A stretch of 64,000 nucleotides of DNA. Source: Bacillota bacterium. Its GTDB lineage: Bacteria; Bacillota; Clostridia; Acetivibrionales; DTU013. Position 1 is the stretch's first letter. The number at the start of each line of letters is the position of its first letter. Position numbers and translations under genes: made by a program. This document shows, piece after piece, positions 16,046 to 23,906 of the stretch. The DNA is taken from assembly GCA_023418915.1 (NCBI GenBank), contig JAEZYU010000055.1, positions 1-64,000 of the forward strand. The letters are read 5' to 3'. The notes under the pieces were generated by a model. The model had not been told where the DNA came from, made no database searches, and saw only the letters and a list, made by a program, of their open reading frames with translations.

Positions 16046-17293
16046 ATGCCGGATATATCGTTAACTGACATTGTGATGGGTTTGTCAAGTGCAATAGATC
16101 TTGTCTCTCCCCAGATGGCAGATCATCACAAGCGTGTCGCATATATTGCCTATACAATTTCATCCGAGATGGGGCTGCCAAGGAAGGACAGGTGTTGTAT
16201 TCTGACAGCCGGGCTTTTGCATGACTGCGGAGCAATACAGGATGAAGAAAAGCTCAGGGCGTTCAGATTCGATTTCGGTGAAACTGCACAAGCCCGGCTA
16301 GAGCATGGCTTCAAAGGCTGGGAAATATTAGGCCGAATTTCTGAATTGAAGCATGCGGCTGAAATTATTAAATACCATCATCTATATTGGAATGAGACAG
16401 AAGCTTTGAAGGATGATGGTGCAAATATTCCATTTGGAAGCTACATACTGCATCTTGCAGACAGAGTGGATGTTTTGACAGACAGGTCAGATGAGGTCCT
16501 GCAGCAGAGAGCATCGATCAAGGATATGATATACAACGGTTCGGGTACGATGTTTATGCCTGAAGTAGTGGATGCTTTCATGCGGATATCAGACAGGGAG
16601 TACTTTTGGTTTGACCTGATAAGCCCGTATATAGGCGGACTTCTCAAGGATTTGCTGAGGCATGAGCGCACGCTGGTAGATATGGATAAAATGCTGGACA
16701 TTGCTACAGCATTTAAGGGAATAATAGATTTTAGGAGCAGCTTTACTGCAGACCATTCTATGGGTGTTGCAGAATGTGCATGTCTTTTATCATCCAGAAT
16801 GGGATTTTCCAATAGTGAAGTAAAAATGATGAGAATAGCCGGCTTGCTGCATGATCTGGGCAAACTGGCTATACCGTTGGAGATATTGGAGAAGCCCGGT
16901 CCATTGGACCGCATAGAATTCAACATTATGAAAAAGCATACCTTTTATTCATACAGAATCCTGGGGAGGATACAGGGACTTGACAGGATCAATGAACTGG
17001 CTTCATTCCACCACGAGAGGCTTGACGGCTCAGGATACCCGTTTAAGCTTGATGGCCGCAGCCTTAGTTTGGGTTCCAGGATAATGGCAGTCAGTGACGT
17101 GTTTACTGCGCTTACTGAAAGGAGACCATACAGAAATGCGATGTCTGGGGATGCTGCTATAGGAATAATAAATGATATGGTCAAGGAGAAGCACCTGGAT
17201 GGGGATGTGGCAGATGTCCTCAGACTTCATACAGATGAAATCAGGAATTTGAAGCTTCAAACCGGTTATGTGAATGCGCCTGCATTTTCATGA
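16046..17293 (+). CDS. Tandem HD / HD-GYP protein, possible c-di-GMP phosphodiesterase
   Basis: The 415-residue protein carries two HD domains and no membrane segment. The first (about 25-190) has HHKRVAYIAY and LLHDCG with His59-Asp60 but lacks the GYP extension. The second (about 225-400) is a full HD-GYP: DHSMGVAECA, LLHDLGKLAIP (His269-Asp270), HTFYSYRIL, FHHERLDGSGYP (about 322-332) and DVFTALTERRPYR. HD-GYP enzymes hydrolyse cyclic di-GMP using a di-iron or tri-iron site, and all key ligands are visible. The tandem arrangement is seen in other Clostridia and the first domain may be regulatory. ATG 16046 has AGAGAGG upstream. It is the c-di-GMP-family counterpart of the degenerate GGDEF protein near 24 kb. 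Confidence 0.9.
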   Translation: MPDISLTDIVMGLSSAIDLVSPQMADHHKRVAYIAYTISSEMGLPRKDRCCILTAGLLHDCGAIQDEEKLRAFRFDFGETAQARLEHGFKGWEILGRISELKHAAEIIKYHHLYWNETEALKDDGANIPFGSYILHLADRVDVLTDRSDEVLQQRASIKDMIYNGSGTMFMPEVVDAFMRISDREYFWFDLISPYIGGLLKDLLRHERTLVDMDKMLDIATAFKGIIDFRSSFTADHSMGVAECACLLSSRMGFSNSEVKMMRIAGLLHDLGKLAIPLEILEKPGPLDRIEFNIMKKHTFYSYRILGRIQGLDRINELASFHHERLDGSGYPFKLDGRSLSLGSRIMAVSDVFTALTERRPYRNAMSGDAAIGIINDMVKEKHLDGDVADVLRLHTDEIRNLKLQTGYVNAPAFS

Positions 17294-17337
17294 GAGTAGC
17301 ATATGTATGAGTGGATTATGAATGATGAGCCAATGAA

Positions 17338-17363
17338 AGAGGGGCCTTGGAGAAGACCCCTCT
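17338..17363. terminator. Hairpin between convergent genes
   Basis: AGAGGGG (17338-17344) pairs with CCCCTCT (17357-17363) around a 12-nt loop. It separates the HD-GYP gene from the minus-strand repeat protein. U-tracts are poor on both strands, so termination is a guess. Confidence 0.45.
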
Positions 17364-17408
17364 CATAAGGTATGATAGTATAGAGCGACATCTAGTGACA
17401 CAGCTTTA

Positions 17409-18044
17409 TCAGAAGAATGGATACCCGTAATATCCATAGACGGGAGAGCCAAAGAACGGGCGCCTCCTTCTTCGGATCAGACTTCCGATGAAAAGAGCTC
17501 CGATGAAGTCTCTCAGCAGTCGTCTGCCTCCTCCGTAGAACTGCCTTTCTTCTGCATGCGGACTGTTTTTGACAGCAGCCTCGACATCAGGTTCCACCTT
17601 GTTGTAAATATCAGCCACCACCGAATCGTATTCAGCTTTTGAAGGGCACTTCTCGCCATGCTTGCCCATCCACTTGTCACAAGCGTTTTCAACAGCCGGC
17701 TGGATCGCATTATATGTCTGCGGATATAAGCTCTCAAGATCCTCCGTTGGCATTTCTGCAAACTGATTGAGCTGTTCCGGCAATGCTGCTGTCGGGTAGT
17801 AAGCATTCTGCATCGGCATTAGTCCGGTATTCTGCATCGGCATCAGTCCGGTATTCTGCATCGGCATTAAGCCTGTATTTTGCGCCGGCAATACATTTGC
17901 ATTTTGCATCGGCATTAGGCCTGTGTTCTGCGCCGGCAGTACATTCGCATTTTGTATTGGCATAAGACCTGTATTCTGAACCGGCAGCACATTTGCACTC
18001 TGCATCGGCATTACCTGTGTGTTATCACGGTAATAGTTATACAT
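17409..18044 (-). CDS. Repeat-rich small protein of unknown function (possible spore or surface protein)
   Basis: The 211-residue protein has three regions. Residues 12-80 are tandem repeats: 16-residue units (MPMQNANVLPAQNTGL type) and then 8-residue units (MPMQNTGL). Residues 95-165 are an acidic helical domain with two Cys (NACDKW and EKCPSK). The C-terminus is very basic and aromatic: GGGRRLLRDFIGALFIGSLIRRRRRPFF then GSPVYGYYGYPFF. There is no signal peptide. Short Gln/Met/Pro repeats with Tyr/Gly/Arg-rich tails are reminiscent of clostridial spore-coat or exosporium proteins, but I do not recognise a family and this role is a guess. ATG 18044 follows AGGAGG on the minus strand. It is separate from the HAAS gene upstream on the same strand. 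Confidence 0.75.
   Translation of the reverse strand: MYNYYRDNTQVMPMQSANVLPVQNTGLMPIQNANVLPAQNTGLMPMQNANVLPAQNTGLMPMQNTGLMPMQNTGLMPMQNAYYPTAALPEQLNQFAEMPTEDLESLYPQTYNAIQPAVENACDKWMGKHGEKCPSKAEYDSVVADIYNKVEPDVEAAVKNSPHAEERQFYGGGRRLLRDFIGALFIGSLIRRRRRPFFGSPVYGYYGYPFF
17805..18011 (-). repeat. 24/48-bp coding tandem repeat
   Basis: Nested repeats of 48 bp (three copies) and 24 bp (two copies plus part of a third) encode the 16- and 8-residue units of the protein above. Units differ mainly at third codon positions, so the array is not freshly duplicated throughout. Confidence 0.9.
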
Positions 18045-18129
18045 CGATCATCCTCCTAACTCATATTGAACTGAAAATAGTTTTCTATGTTACAATTTAT
18101 GAAGTTAGTATGAGAAGGGTTACGATTTA

Positions 18130-19182
18130 TTACTTTATGTTAATGTTTAGTGATGGCAGCTTAAGCCTGCGGCTCTTGACAAATCCTGAAATACTGTCGA
18201 TAGCGCACGCAAGTATGAATAATACAACAAATCCTGTCACTGCGCTTTGATATACCGTTAGGAGCTTCGCATCACTCCAGCCGATCTTCTGAGCAAATAG
18301 TGAAATAAAAGCGGCGTTGATGAGCTTCAGATCCTTGGAAATAAAGTAAATAAATACTGCAAGAGCTATGTTGTTTGCTGTATTGAGTATAGCCATTGGA
18401 AGATTCCAGCGCTTGACCACGAATTTGTATATGGATAAAACGAATTGCACTGCTGCCAAAACTACAATAGTGAAAATATAGCTGTAAAGCTGCTCTTTAT
18501 TGAAAAGGGGCTCTTTCAGGACCAAGATATCATTGACCTTTTCATACCATCCGATGAGCTGTGGTCTTGTAAGCAGTAAAGCTGTAAAGAATATCGAACA
18601 AAAAAGGCCTGCGATTGTTTCTACTCTGCTTATTCTGCCTTTGTTATCGGATGACTGTAATGGAAGATCTTCTACAGTCCATTGCTTTTTTCGGAATGGA
18701 TTGTTTTGAATAGTACCAGTCCTTTCCAATATTATGAATACTATCGTGACCCAGACACATGCTAGCAAGGCTCCCTGAAATGCCGAGGATAGAATTCCTG
18801 TTATCAGCTCAACTGAGAAGTCTACTGCTGTTTTCACCGATATACCAATTGCTGTCTCCGGTTGTCTGAACAAGAAACCCATCAGTGACAGGAAAGCAAA
18901 AACGATGGCAACTAAGCCGACAGACAGCTTGAGTACCGAAAAATAACTGTCATATACATCCGGGCCTATCAAATATTTTTTGTCTTTGATGTATGAACTT
19001 GCCAGCACAGCCGGGTCGCCTAATTTTTCGAGAACCGTACGGATGTCTTCTTCCGCCGGGGCGTCAGGCAGCATATCCATTATATTGCCTCTCATTTCAT
19101 TGATCACATCATCTCTGATTTTTTCAGGCAGGCGCTCTGCCATGATACTCAAATAACGTTCCACCAGTTCCATCTCACTCAT
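18130..19182 (-). CDS. HAAS-type membrane protein partnered with PadR
   Basis: Residues 1-75 match the HAAS signalling domain (VERYLSIMAERLPEKIRDDV, then VLEKLGDPAVLASSYI), which is typically encoded beside PadR regulators. The rest holds about seven or eight hydrophobic helices (from FSVLKLSVGLVAIVFAF onward). The 350-residue protein should sit in the cytoplasmic membrane; its signal or cargo is unknown. I used ATG 19182 because GGAGG is 9 nt before it, while an ATG 9 bp upstream abuts that site. The start overlaps the padR stop by 8 bp, indicating translational coupling. Confidence 0.82.
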   Translation of the reverse strand: MSEMELVERYLSIMAERLPEKIRDDVINEMRGNIMDMLPDAPAEEDIRTVLEKLGDPAVLASSYIKDKKYLIGPDVYDSYFSVLKLSVGLVAIVFAFLSLMGFLFRQPETAIGISVKTAVDFSVELITGILSSAFQGALLACVWVTIVFIILERTGTIQNNPFRKKQWTVEDLPLQSSDNKGRISRVETIAGLFCSIFFTALLLTRPQLIGWYEKVNDILVLKEPLFNKEQLYSYIFTIVVLAAVQFVLSIYKFVVKRWNLPMAILNTANNIALAVFIYFISKDLKLINAAFISLFAQKIGWSDAKLLTVYQSAVTGFVVLFILACAIDSISGFVKSRRLKLPSLNINIK

Positions 19183-19525
19183 TCTTATCATCCTCCATCA
19201 TTAACAAATTAAGCTGCTTTGAAATTAGTTCCCACTCAGTTTTCAAACGCTCATACACTATTTTACCTTGATCGCTCAGTACATAAAATTTCCGTGGCCT
19301 GCTTTCGCTTGTGTCCCATTGACTTGTCAGCAGATCCTGCTTTTCAAGCCTTCTGAGAAGAGGGTACAGCGTGCCGGCTTCAATGGCTGTGTTTTTTTCT
19401 TCCAATAGCTGCACGAGTGAATAGCCATACTGAGGGCTCTTCAGCTGACTCAACACAGATAGAATCAATGTACCTCTGCGAAGCTCCACCACTAATGAAT
19501 TTATTAGTTCGTCCATTGAGTCCAT
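19175..19525 (-). CDS. PadR-family transcriptional regulator
   Basis: A 116-residue PadR repressor: winged helix with LRRGTLILSVLSQLKSPQYG, YSLVQLLEEKNTAIEAGTLY and PLLRRLEKQDLLTSQW, ending in a dimerisation helix. Such regulators usually repress their own operon. A dyad lies inside its promoter (next entry). The gene precedes and overlaps the HAAS membrane-protein gene, a common pairing in Firmicutes. ATG 19525 has GAGGTGATG just upstream. Confidence 0.94.
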   Translation of the reverse strand: MDSMDELINSLVVELRRGTLILSVLSQLKSPQYGYSLVQLLEEKNTAIEAGTLYPLLRRLEKQDLLTSQWDTSESRPRKFYVLSDQGKIVYERLKTEWELISKQLNLLMMEDDKNE

Positions 19526-19542
19526 TTCATCACCTCGATTTC

Positions 19543-19572
19543 ATTATACTGTATGACGTACACTATTGTCAA
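19543..19572 (-). promoter_or_regulatory. Consensus sigma-A promoter with PadR-like dyad
   Basis: On the minus strand, TTGACA (19572-19567), an 18-bp spacer and TATAAT (19548-19543) form a fully consensus promoter for padR. The spacer contains TGTA-N5-TACA (19550-19562 on the plus strand), a likely autoregulatory operator. Confidence 0.8.
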
Positions 19573-20079
19573 TATAATAATATTAAAACATATCAAATAA
19601 TAGTGGAAACACTACCATGACCATGATGTTCAGTTATGGAGGTAATGGGGACTCTACATGGAATACATGGGGCATAGATGCTCATTTATGCAAGTAATGG
19701 GAGCACTACATGGAATACATGGGGCATAATGCTCAATTATGCAAGTAATGGGGAATTTACACTATGGGTGTCAATGTTTTTAGCTCGATAATTTAAATAA
19801 GTACCGCATTATGTAAATCAATCTCAATAAAGTTAGCTATTTTGACATATTATACAACCCATTAGCTGCAAATTTGAACAGTTCACTTTCTTTTTACATT
19901 ATGTGAACCTTATATGGTTTACTGGGATAAATTTTCATATATTTTGATGGAGCGGGAATGTTATATCCTGCGTCTAATAAGTGAAGGACATGAAAAGTAA
20001 ATGTGTAAATTCCTCCGCCATATAGAAACATCTATTTCACAGGAGTGTTACCACACATGAAGAAGGAAGGAGGCAGAGG
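19573..20079. other. Long intergenic region with repeats, no gene seen
   Basis: No ORF with a ribosome site is visible. It contains the roughly 51-bp tandem repeats at 19629-19768 and an AT-rich stretch before the ECF sigma gene. GGGAATG and TGCGTCTAAT near 19955-19980 recall ECF-type -35 and -10 elements, but the spacing is too short to claim a promoter. Confidence 0.5.
19629..19768. repeat. About 2.7 copies of a 51-52 bp tandem repeat
   Basis: Units at 19629-19680, 19681-19731 and 19732-19768 (partial) share TTATG-(C/G)AAGTAATGGG and ACTACATGGAATACATGGGG. Copies differ at several bases, so the array is diverged. It has no spacers and is not CRISPR-like. Confidence 0.9.
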
Positions 20080-20643
20080 ATGTATTCCCTTTCGGTACCA
20101 AAGGAGAATGAGCCTGAACAAAATGCTGATATTTCAGAAGAAGTGAAGCGAATGATGGAGCAATACGGAAATGATGTATTGAGGACTGCCTTCATGTACC
20201 TTAAAGACAGGCAGAGGGCTGAAGATGCCTTCCAGGAGGTCTTTATCAAGGTATTCAATAAATACAGGAATTTCAAGGGCGAAAGCAGCGAAAAGACCTG
20301 GATTATTAAAATAACGATAAATCTCTGCAAGGATATATTGAGGAGTTCATGGCTAAAAAGAGTTATCATTACCGACCGTATCGGAACCCAGAAGGGAAAC
20401 TCCGATATTGAAGAAAGATTCATTAAGAAGGATGAGAACAGGCGTATTTTCAATGAAGTATTATCACTTCCGCAGGTGTTCAGAGAAGTCATAATACTGT
20501 ACTACTACCATGGGTATGATACTCCTGAGATCAGCAGTATCCTCAATGCGAAGGAGGGGACTGTCAGAAGCAGGCTCCACAGAGCAAGAGAGACGTTGAG
20601 ATCGAAGCTGGAAGGGAGGATAGAGGCAGGTGAGCGATATTAA
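20080..20643 (+). CDS. ECF RNA polymerase sigma factor
   Basis: A 187-residue group 4 sigma factor. Region 2 is YGNDVLRTAFMYLKDRQRAE then DAFQEVFIKVFNKY. Region 4 is LPQVFREVIILYYYHGYDTP then EISSILNAKEGTVRSRLHRAR. ATG 20080 follows GGAAGGAGG. Its gene overlaps the next gene, a membrane protein with the layout of an anti-sigma factor, by 14 bp. A third membrane protein follows. The signal is unknown; cell-envelope stress is the usual theme for this arrangement. Confidence 0.95.
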   Translation: MYSLSVPKENEPEQNADISEEVKRMMEQYGNDVLRTAFMYLKDRQRAEDAFQEVFIKVFNKYRNFKGESSEKTWIIKITINLCKDILRSSWLKRVIITDRIGTQKGNSDIEERFIKKDENRRIFNEVLSLPQVFREVIILYYYHGYDTPEISSILNAKEGTVRSRLHRARETLRSKLEGRIEAGERY

Positions 20644-21355
20644 GGATTTCAAGAAAATTGCAGATGAATCAATGTTTGATATAAATGTGACCGAAGAAAT
20701 GAAAAATAAAGTTTTAGAGAAGTGCAATGAGAAACAGCGTACACGCATGCCGGTATTAAAGCTTGCGGCAGTTGCTGCATGTGGTGTGGTCGTTGTCGGT
20801 GTGCTGCATTTCACAGGAGCGTTGAAGCCGGTTCCGCCAGATGGATATCAGAATAGGACCTACGAGAATCAGCAGCGGGGGATTTTTTCGGCACCAAATG
20901 ACCAGGAGGCAGTTCCGGGTCAGTCAGATATCAGCATAATGAATGAGCCTTTTGCAGCCCGGGAGTGGCAGCCGGATTCCCTGGAGGAGGCAGAACGCAG
21001 CTTTGGAGAAGGCTTTTTGATACCGTACTATATACCGGAGGGGTATAAACAGATTGGTATATATGCGTCAGGAACCGAAAGTGGAACTGTTAAGATAATA
21101 ATCAATTATTCCGCCGACGAACAATTCTTTGCAATAGTCGAGCAGAAGACTGAAGAGGTCAGAGAGTCTTCAGGATTTGAGGCGGTCGATATAAATGGAA
21201 CAGAAGGATATGTCATGTCGGATAATGCCGGAACGATAACATACACACAGCTTTATTGGTCTGATGACGGTGTCATGTATACTATATCAGGAGCGATGAC
21301 GAAGGAAGAAGCGGTAAGGATAGCAAGATCGATGAAGCAGGCAGGGCAAAAGTGA
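20630..21355 (+). CDS. Probable anti-sigma factor with DUF4367-like domain
   Basis: The 241-residue protein has a cytoplasmic N-terminus of about 40 residues, one transmembrane helix (LKLAAVAACGVVVVGVLHF, about 43-61) and an extracellular C-terminal domain. Residues 130-238 resemble DUF4367 (LIPYYIPEGYKQIGIY, then DINGTEGYVM and DGVMYTISGAMTKEEAV). Placement after, and overlap with, the ECF gene supports an anti-sigma role. The N-terminal part lacks an obvious zinc-binding HxxxCxxC motif. The start is GTG at 20630 inside the sigma gene. Confidence 0.85.
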   Translation: MSDIKDFKKIADESMFDINVTEEMKNKVLEKCNEKQRTRMPVLKLAAVAACGVVVVGVLHFTGALKPVPPDGYQNRTYENQQRGIFSAPNDQEAVPGQSDISIMNEPFAAREWQPDSLEEAERSFGEGFLIPYYIPEGYKQIGIYASGTESGTVKIIINYSADEQFFAIVEQKTEEVRESSGFEAVDINGTEGYVMSDNAGTITYTQLYWSDDGVMYTISGAMTKEEAVRIARSMKQAGQK

Positions 21356-21369
21356 AGTAGTGACACAAC

Positions 21370-21449
21370 TGAGCAGAAATGAATCAACATCGCAGTGTAG
21401 CAGAAATAAGGCAATGCCGCAGCGGACAAGAAATGAAGCAGTGGTGCGA
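21370..21449 (+). repeat. Three imperfect 27-bp tandem units
   Basis: Units begin near 21370, 21396 and 21423 and share AGCAGAAAT(G/A)A and a GCAG end. They would encode 9-residue repeats in frame with the following gene, but no ribosome site supports an upstream start, so they are probably untranslated. Confidence 0.6.
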
Positions 21450-21506
21450 CCCAAACAGTTTTTAGCAACTGACAGCTCACAACTTATACAATTTGGAGGG
21501 ATAATA

Positions 21507-22274
21507 ATGTTTAGAACAAAAATAGCAAAGGGTTTCATAATGGGTTTAGGTCTGGCAATGGCTTTATCAACAGCCGCATTTGCCGAAAATGCACAGGAGG
21601 AGAAATTTACCGTACAAATAACCAGTATATCAGAGCAGCCCGGAGAGATTCCTCCTGATATGCCTGTTTCAAGTGACGGGCATGTCGTAATGCCGATCGA
21701 CAGAGATAGGGCAACTGTAAGCGATTCTGCAGGGAACGGAACAAGTGGTTTCGTTGGAGCAGCGGAGCCTGCGGCTGCAGTTGATCTGGTGAACGACGAA
21801 ATGTATCAGAAGCAGCTCGAGACAGACAGGTATCTGTTTGCAGATCATGTTGATGAAATTGCTGCAAAGGGCATCACTGTAACCCACACTTCACCAACTA
21901 ATGAATATGTTGAAATAGGGATTACTCCATATAATGAAGAAAATGCCGAATTTATTTATCAGGCGCTGGGGAGAGAGAAGATAAAGGTTGTTGAGGGAAT
22001 ACAGGCTGTGACTTTCGATGTTGGTGTAGCCGCTGATGCCGGTGCAGCTGCCGATGGACGAGAAATTTATAATGCTGAGCTTTACAGTGAGGATGCAAAG
22101 ATAGTATCTGCACCTGTTGACGATCAGATAGTATCGATCACTGCTGATGCTGTATCAGCTCCAGCAGAGCAGACAGTTTCCGCAGCTTTGATCACAGCCG
22201 TAGCTGCTGCAGCAATAATACTGTTGGGAGGTATCCTTTTGATTACCCGCAGGATGAAAACTGCAAAAAGGTGA
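21507..22274 (+). CDS. Exported, C-terminally membrane-anchored protein of unknown function
   Basis: The 255-residue protein has a signal peptide (basic MFRTKIAKG, hydrophobic core FIMGLGLAMALSTAAFA, likely cut before ENAQ) and a C-terminal transmembrane helix (ALITAVAAAAIILLGGILLI) followed by a short basic tail. The ectodomain is Ala/Asp/Glu-rich; I do not recognise a domain. It lies 151 bp after the probable anti-sigma gene and is probably part of that operon or regulon. ATG 21507 was preferred to an in-frame GTG at 21360 because GGAGGG is 6 nt before it and the signal peptide starts there. It could be the envelope sensor or target of the ECF system, which is inference from position only. 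Confidence 0.8.
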   Translation: MFRTKIAKGFIMGLGLAMALSTAAFAENAQEEKFTVQITSISEQPGEIPPDMPVSSDGHVVMPIDRDRATVSDSAGNGTSGFVGAAEPAAAVDLVNDEMYQKQLETDRYLFADHVDEIAAKGITVTHTSPTNEYVEIGITPYNEENAEFIYQALGREKIKVVEGIQAVTFDVGVAADAGAAADGREIYNAELYSEDAKIVSAPVDDQIVSITADAVSAPAEQTVSAALITAVAAAAIILLGGILLITRRMKTAKR

Positions 22275-22335
22275 GAAAGGAAAGGTAAGAAAGAAAGGTA
22301 AGATTCAAAGGTAAGATGTCAAAGGCAAGATATCA
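22267..22335 (+). repeat. Five 13-14 bp tandem units (AAAGGTAAGA type)
   Basis: AAAGGTGAGAAAGG, AAAGGTAAGAAAG, AAAGGTAAGATTC, AAAGGTAAGATGTC and AAAGGCAAGATATC follow one another across the stop codon of the membrane-protein gene. This purine-rich array lies just before a terminator. Confidence 0.85.
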
Positions 22336-22375
22336 ACTGAAGATCAGGAAGAATAATGATTTCTGCATTTTCAAA

Positions 22376-22403
22376 AAATAAGTCTGAGAAGACTTATTTT
22401 TTT
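22376..22403 (+). terminator. Intrinsic terminator of the ECF operon
   Basis: The stem AATAAGTCT / AGACTTATT with a GAGA loop is followed by a run of T. It ends the sigma, anti-sigma and membrane-protein operon. Confidence 0.88.
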
Positions 22404-22547
22404 GAAGAAATATTATGAACAGACACGTATATATGTATAGCTGACAATGAGAATGGAACACTTCAAAAGTGGATTGCGCAGGCTGATTTTAAGCCGGGCA
22501 GCTGTTTTAGGTCAGTAATAATGATGAAAAAACCGGAGGTATATGGT

Positions 22548-22868
22548 ATGATAGTCACAACGACACCTTCCGTCGAAGGTAGAAGGATCAAGGAATACAG
22601 AGGTATAGTATTTGGAGAAGTTGTTTCCGGCGTAGACTTTATAAAGGATTTTGCAGCAGGAATTACAAACTTTTTCGGAGGCAGATCCGGATCTTATGAG
22701 GGAGAGCTGATCGATGCCAGGGATCAGGCAGTCATGGAAATGATCCACAGAGCAGAACAGAACGGAGCAAATGCCGTAGTTGGCGTTGATGTCGACTATG
22801 AAGTGTTGGGACAGGGCGGTAATATGCTTATGGTTACGGCTTCTGGCACTGCTGTGGTATTGGAATAA
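22548..22868 (+). CDS. YbjQ/UPF0145 family protein
   Basis: A 106-residue member of the UPF0145 (YbjQ) family, full length. Recognisable segments are MIVTTTPSVEGRRIKEYRGI, GEVVSGVDF and the conserved C-terminal half ARDQAVMEMIHRAEQNGANA followed by VVGVDVDYE. The family forms small pentameric beta-rich proteins of unsettled function. ATG 22548 has GGAGGT 7 nt upstream; an in-frame ATG at 22521 has no such site. It is a single gene between two terminator-like regions. Confidence 0.92.
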   Translation: MIVTTTPSVEGRRIKEYRGIVFGEVVSGVDFIKDFAAGITNFFGGRSGSYEGELIDARDQAVMEMIHRAEQNGANAVVGVDVDYEVLGQGGNMLMVTASGTAVVLE

Positions 22869-23042
22869 GCAACTCATGTTCAACTGCAGCCTGCTAAACT
22901 GATTATTACACTCGATGAACGACAAACACCATGGACAGCCAGCTGATCGCAGGTTGATTGACGGGATCGTCTTTGTTTTGGAACATTTCGAGATCGTACT
23001 TTAACTGTCATAAGAAATCAATGAAACAAACAGAGAGAAAAA

Positions 23043-23717
23043 ATGAAAATACAGCAGATGAGTGTATGTTTATTGGAAATAATACCGGAATTAAGTCTAT
23101 GGGATGGCATCACAGCTTTTGATGATGCTGTCTATAAGCTTGTTTCCGGATTTATTTCTGATAGTATGACCTGCTTTATGAAAATTGTCACATTTCTAGG
23201 TTCAGAGTGGGCAATCACTTTCCTTGCGGTTATAATACCAATATTAATTTTCATTCTCCGAAAAAAGAAATATTACCGTCTTGGTCTGCTAATATCAGCT
23301 AACATAGCGCTTGGAGCTTTTTTTAATCAAGTACTAAAGCTTATATTCAACCGGCCAAGACCAGAGCTGTACAGAATTGTAGAGGAAGTCGGGTATAGCT
23401 TCCCAAGCGGCCATTCGATGAATTCAATGATTTTTTATGGCTTTATTGCATATCAGATAATAAAAAAGGGTAAGCATTGGAGCAGGATAAGACCTTGGAG
23501 CAGAGTTAGACATTGGAGCAGATATGCAGCCGTTGTGCTTATAGGATTGCTTGTGACGCTTATTGGCTTGAGCAGGATATATCTTGGCGTGCATTATGCC
23601 AGCGATGTACTGGCCGGATTCCTGATAGGTCTGGGCTGGCTTGTTGCTGCTGCGAAGATTTCTGAAAGATATTTTCTATCGAACGACGAAAGAAAAAAGA
23701 ATGATACTGTAATTTGA
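23043..23717 (+). CDS. PAP2-family membrane phosphatase
   Basis: The 224-residue integral membrane protein has the three PAP2 signature motifs: KLIFNRPRP, PSGHS and SRIYLGVHYASDV. It probably dephosphorylates a lipid phosphate such as undecaprenyl pyrophosphate or phosphatidic acid at the outer face of the membrane; the substrate is inference. Five or six hydrophobic helices are visible. Between the second and third motifs lies an odd basic insertion of three 6-residue repeats (HWSRIR, PWSRVR, HWSRYA), which should fall in a loop. ATG 23043 has a weak purine-rich site (GAGAG) upstream. Confidence 0.93.
   Translation: MKIQQMSVCLLEIIPELSLWDGITAFDDAVYKLVSGFISDSMTCFMKIVTFLGSEWAITFLAVIIPILIFILRKKKYYRLGLLISANIALGAFFNQVLKLIFNRPRPELYRIVEEVGYSFPSGHSMNSMIFYGFIAYQIIKKGKHWSRIRPWSRVRHWSRYAAVVLIGLLVTLIGLSRIYLGVHYASDVLAGFLIGLGWLVAAAKISERYFLSNDERKKNDTVI
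23475..23528 (+). repeat. Three 18-bp coding repeats in the PAP2 gene
   Basis: Units at 23475, 23493 and 23511 share TTGGAGCAG and encode W-S-R-centred hexapeptides. The period keeps the frame. Confidence 0.9.
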
Positions 23718-23750
23718 TGCAAATAACCATTGCTGATACGTACCAAGAAG

Positions 23751-23831
23751 CCCACACCTCTACAGGTGGTGGGAGTATGTCACAGGGACATTCCTATGCA
23801 GTGAAGACATGCTTTCACAGGAATGTCCCTG
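23751..23831. repeat. Two adjacent hairpins, possible IS200/IS605-type or REP-like remnant
   Basis: CCCACACCT (23751-23759) pairs with AGGTGGTGGG (23764-23773) with one bulge and a CTAC loop. Ten bases later CAGGGACATTCCT (23783-23795) pairs perfectly with AGGAATGTCCCTG (23819-23831), with an inner GTGAA/TTCAC stem. Subterminal hairpins of this kind occur at ends of IS200/IS605 elements and in REP sequences. No transposase is present. The structure lies between convergent genes and may also end transcripts. Confidence 0.6.
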
Positions 23832-23906
23832 CGGTCTGAATAGGACATTGCTCATTCGGAGACGTTACTCATTCAACAACGAATAGTCCGGCGTTGAAAG
23901 AGTCTC

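Noticed and set aside
19629..19768. CRISPR array
   Set aside because: Units are directly adjacent with no unique spacers, are diverged, and no cas genes are present.
21360..21506. N-terminal extension of the anchored membrane protein from GTG 21360
   Set aside because: No ribosome site, and the extension would bury the signal peptide; GGAGGG precedes ATG 21507.
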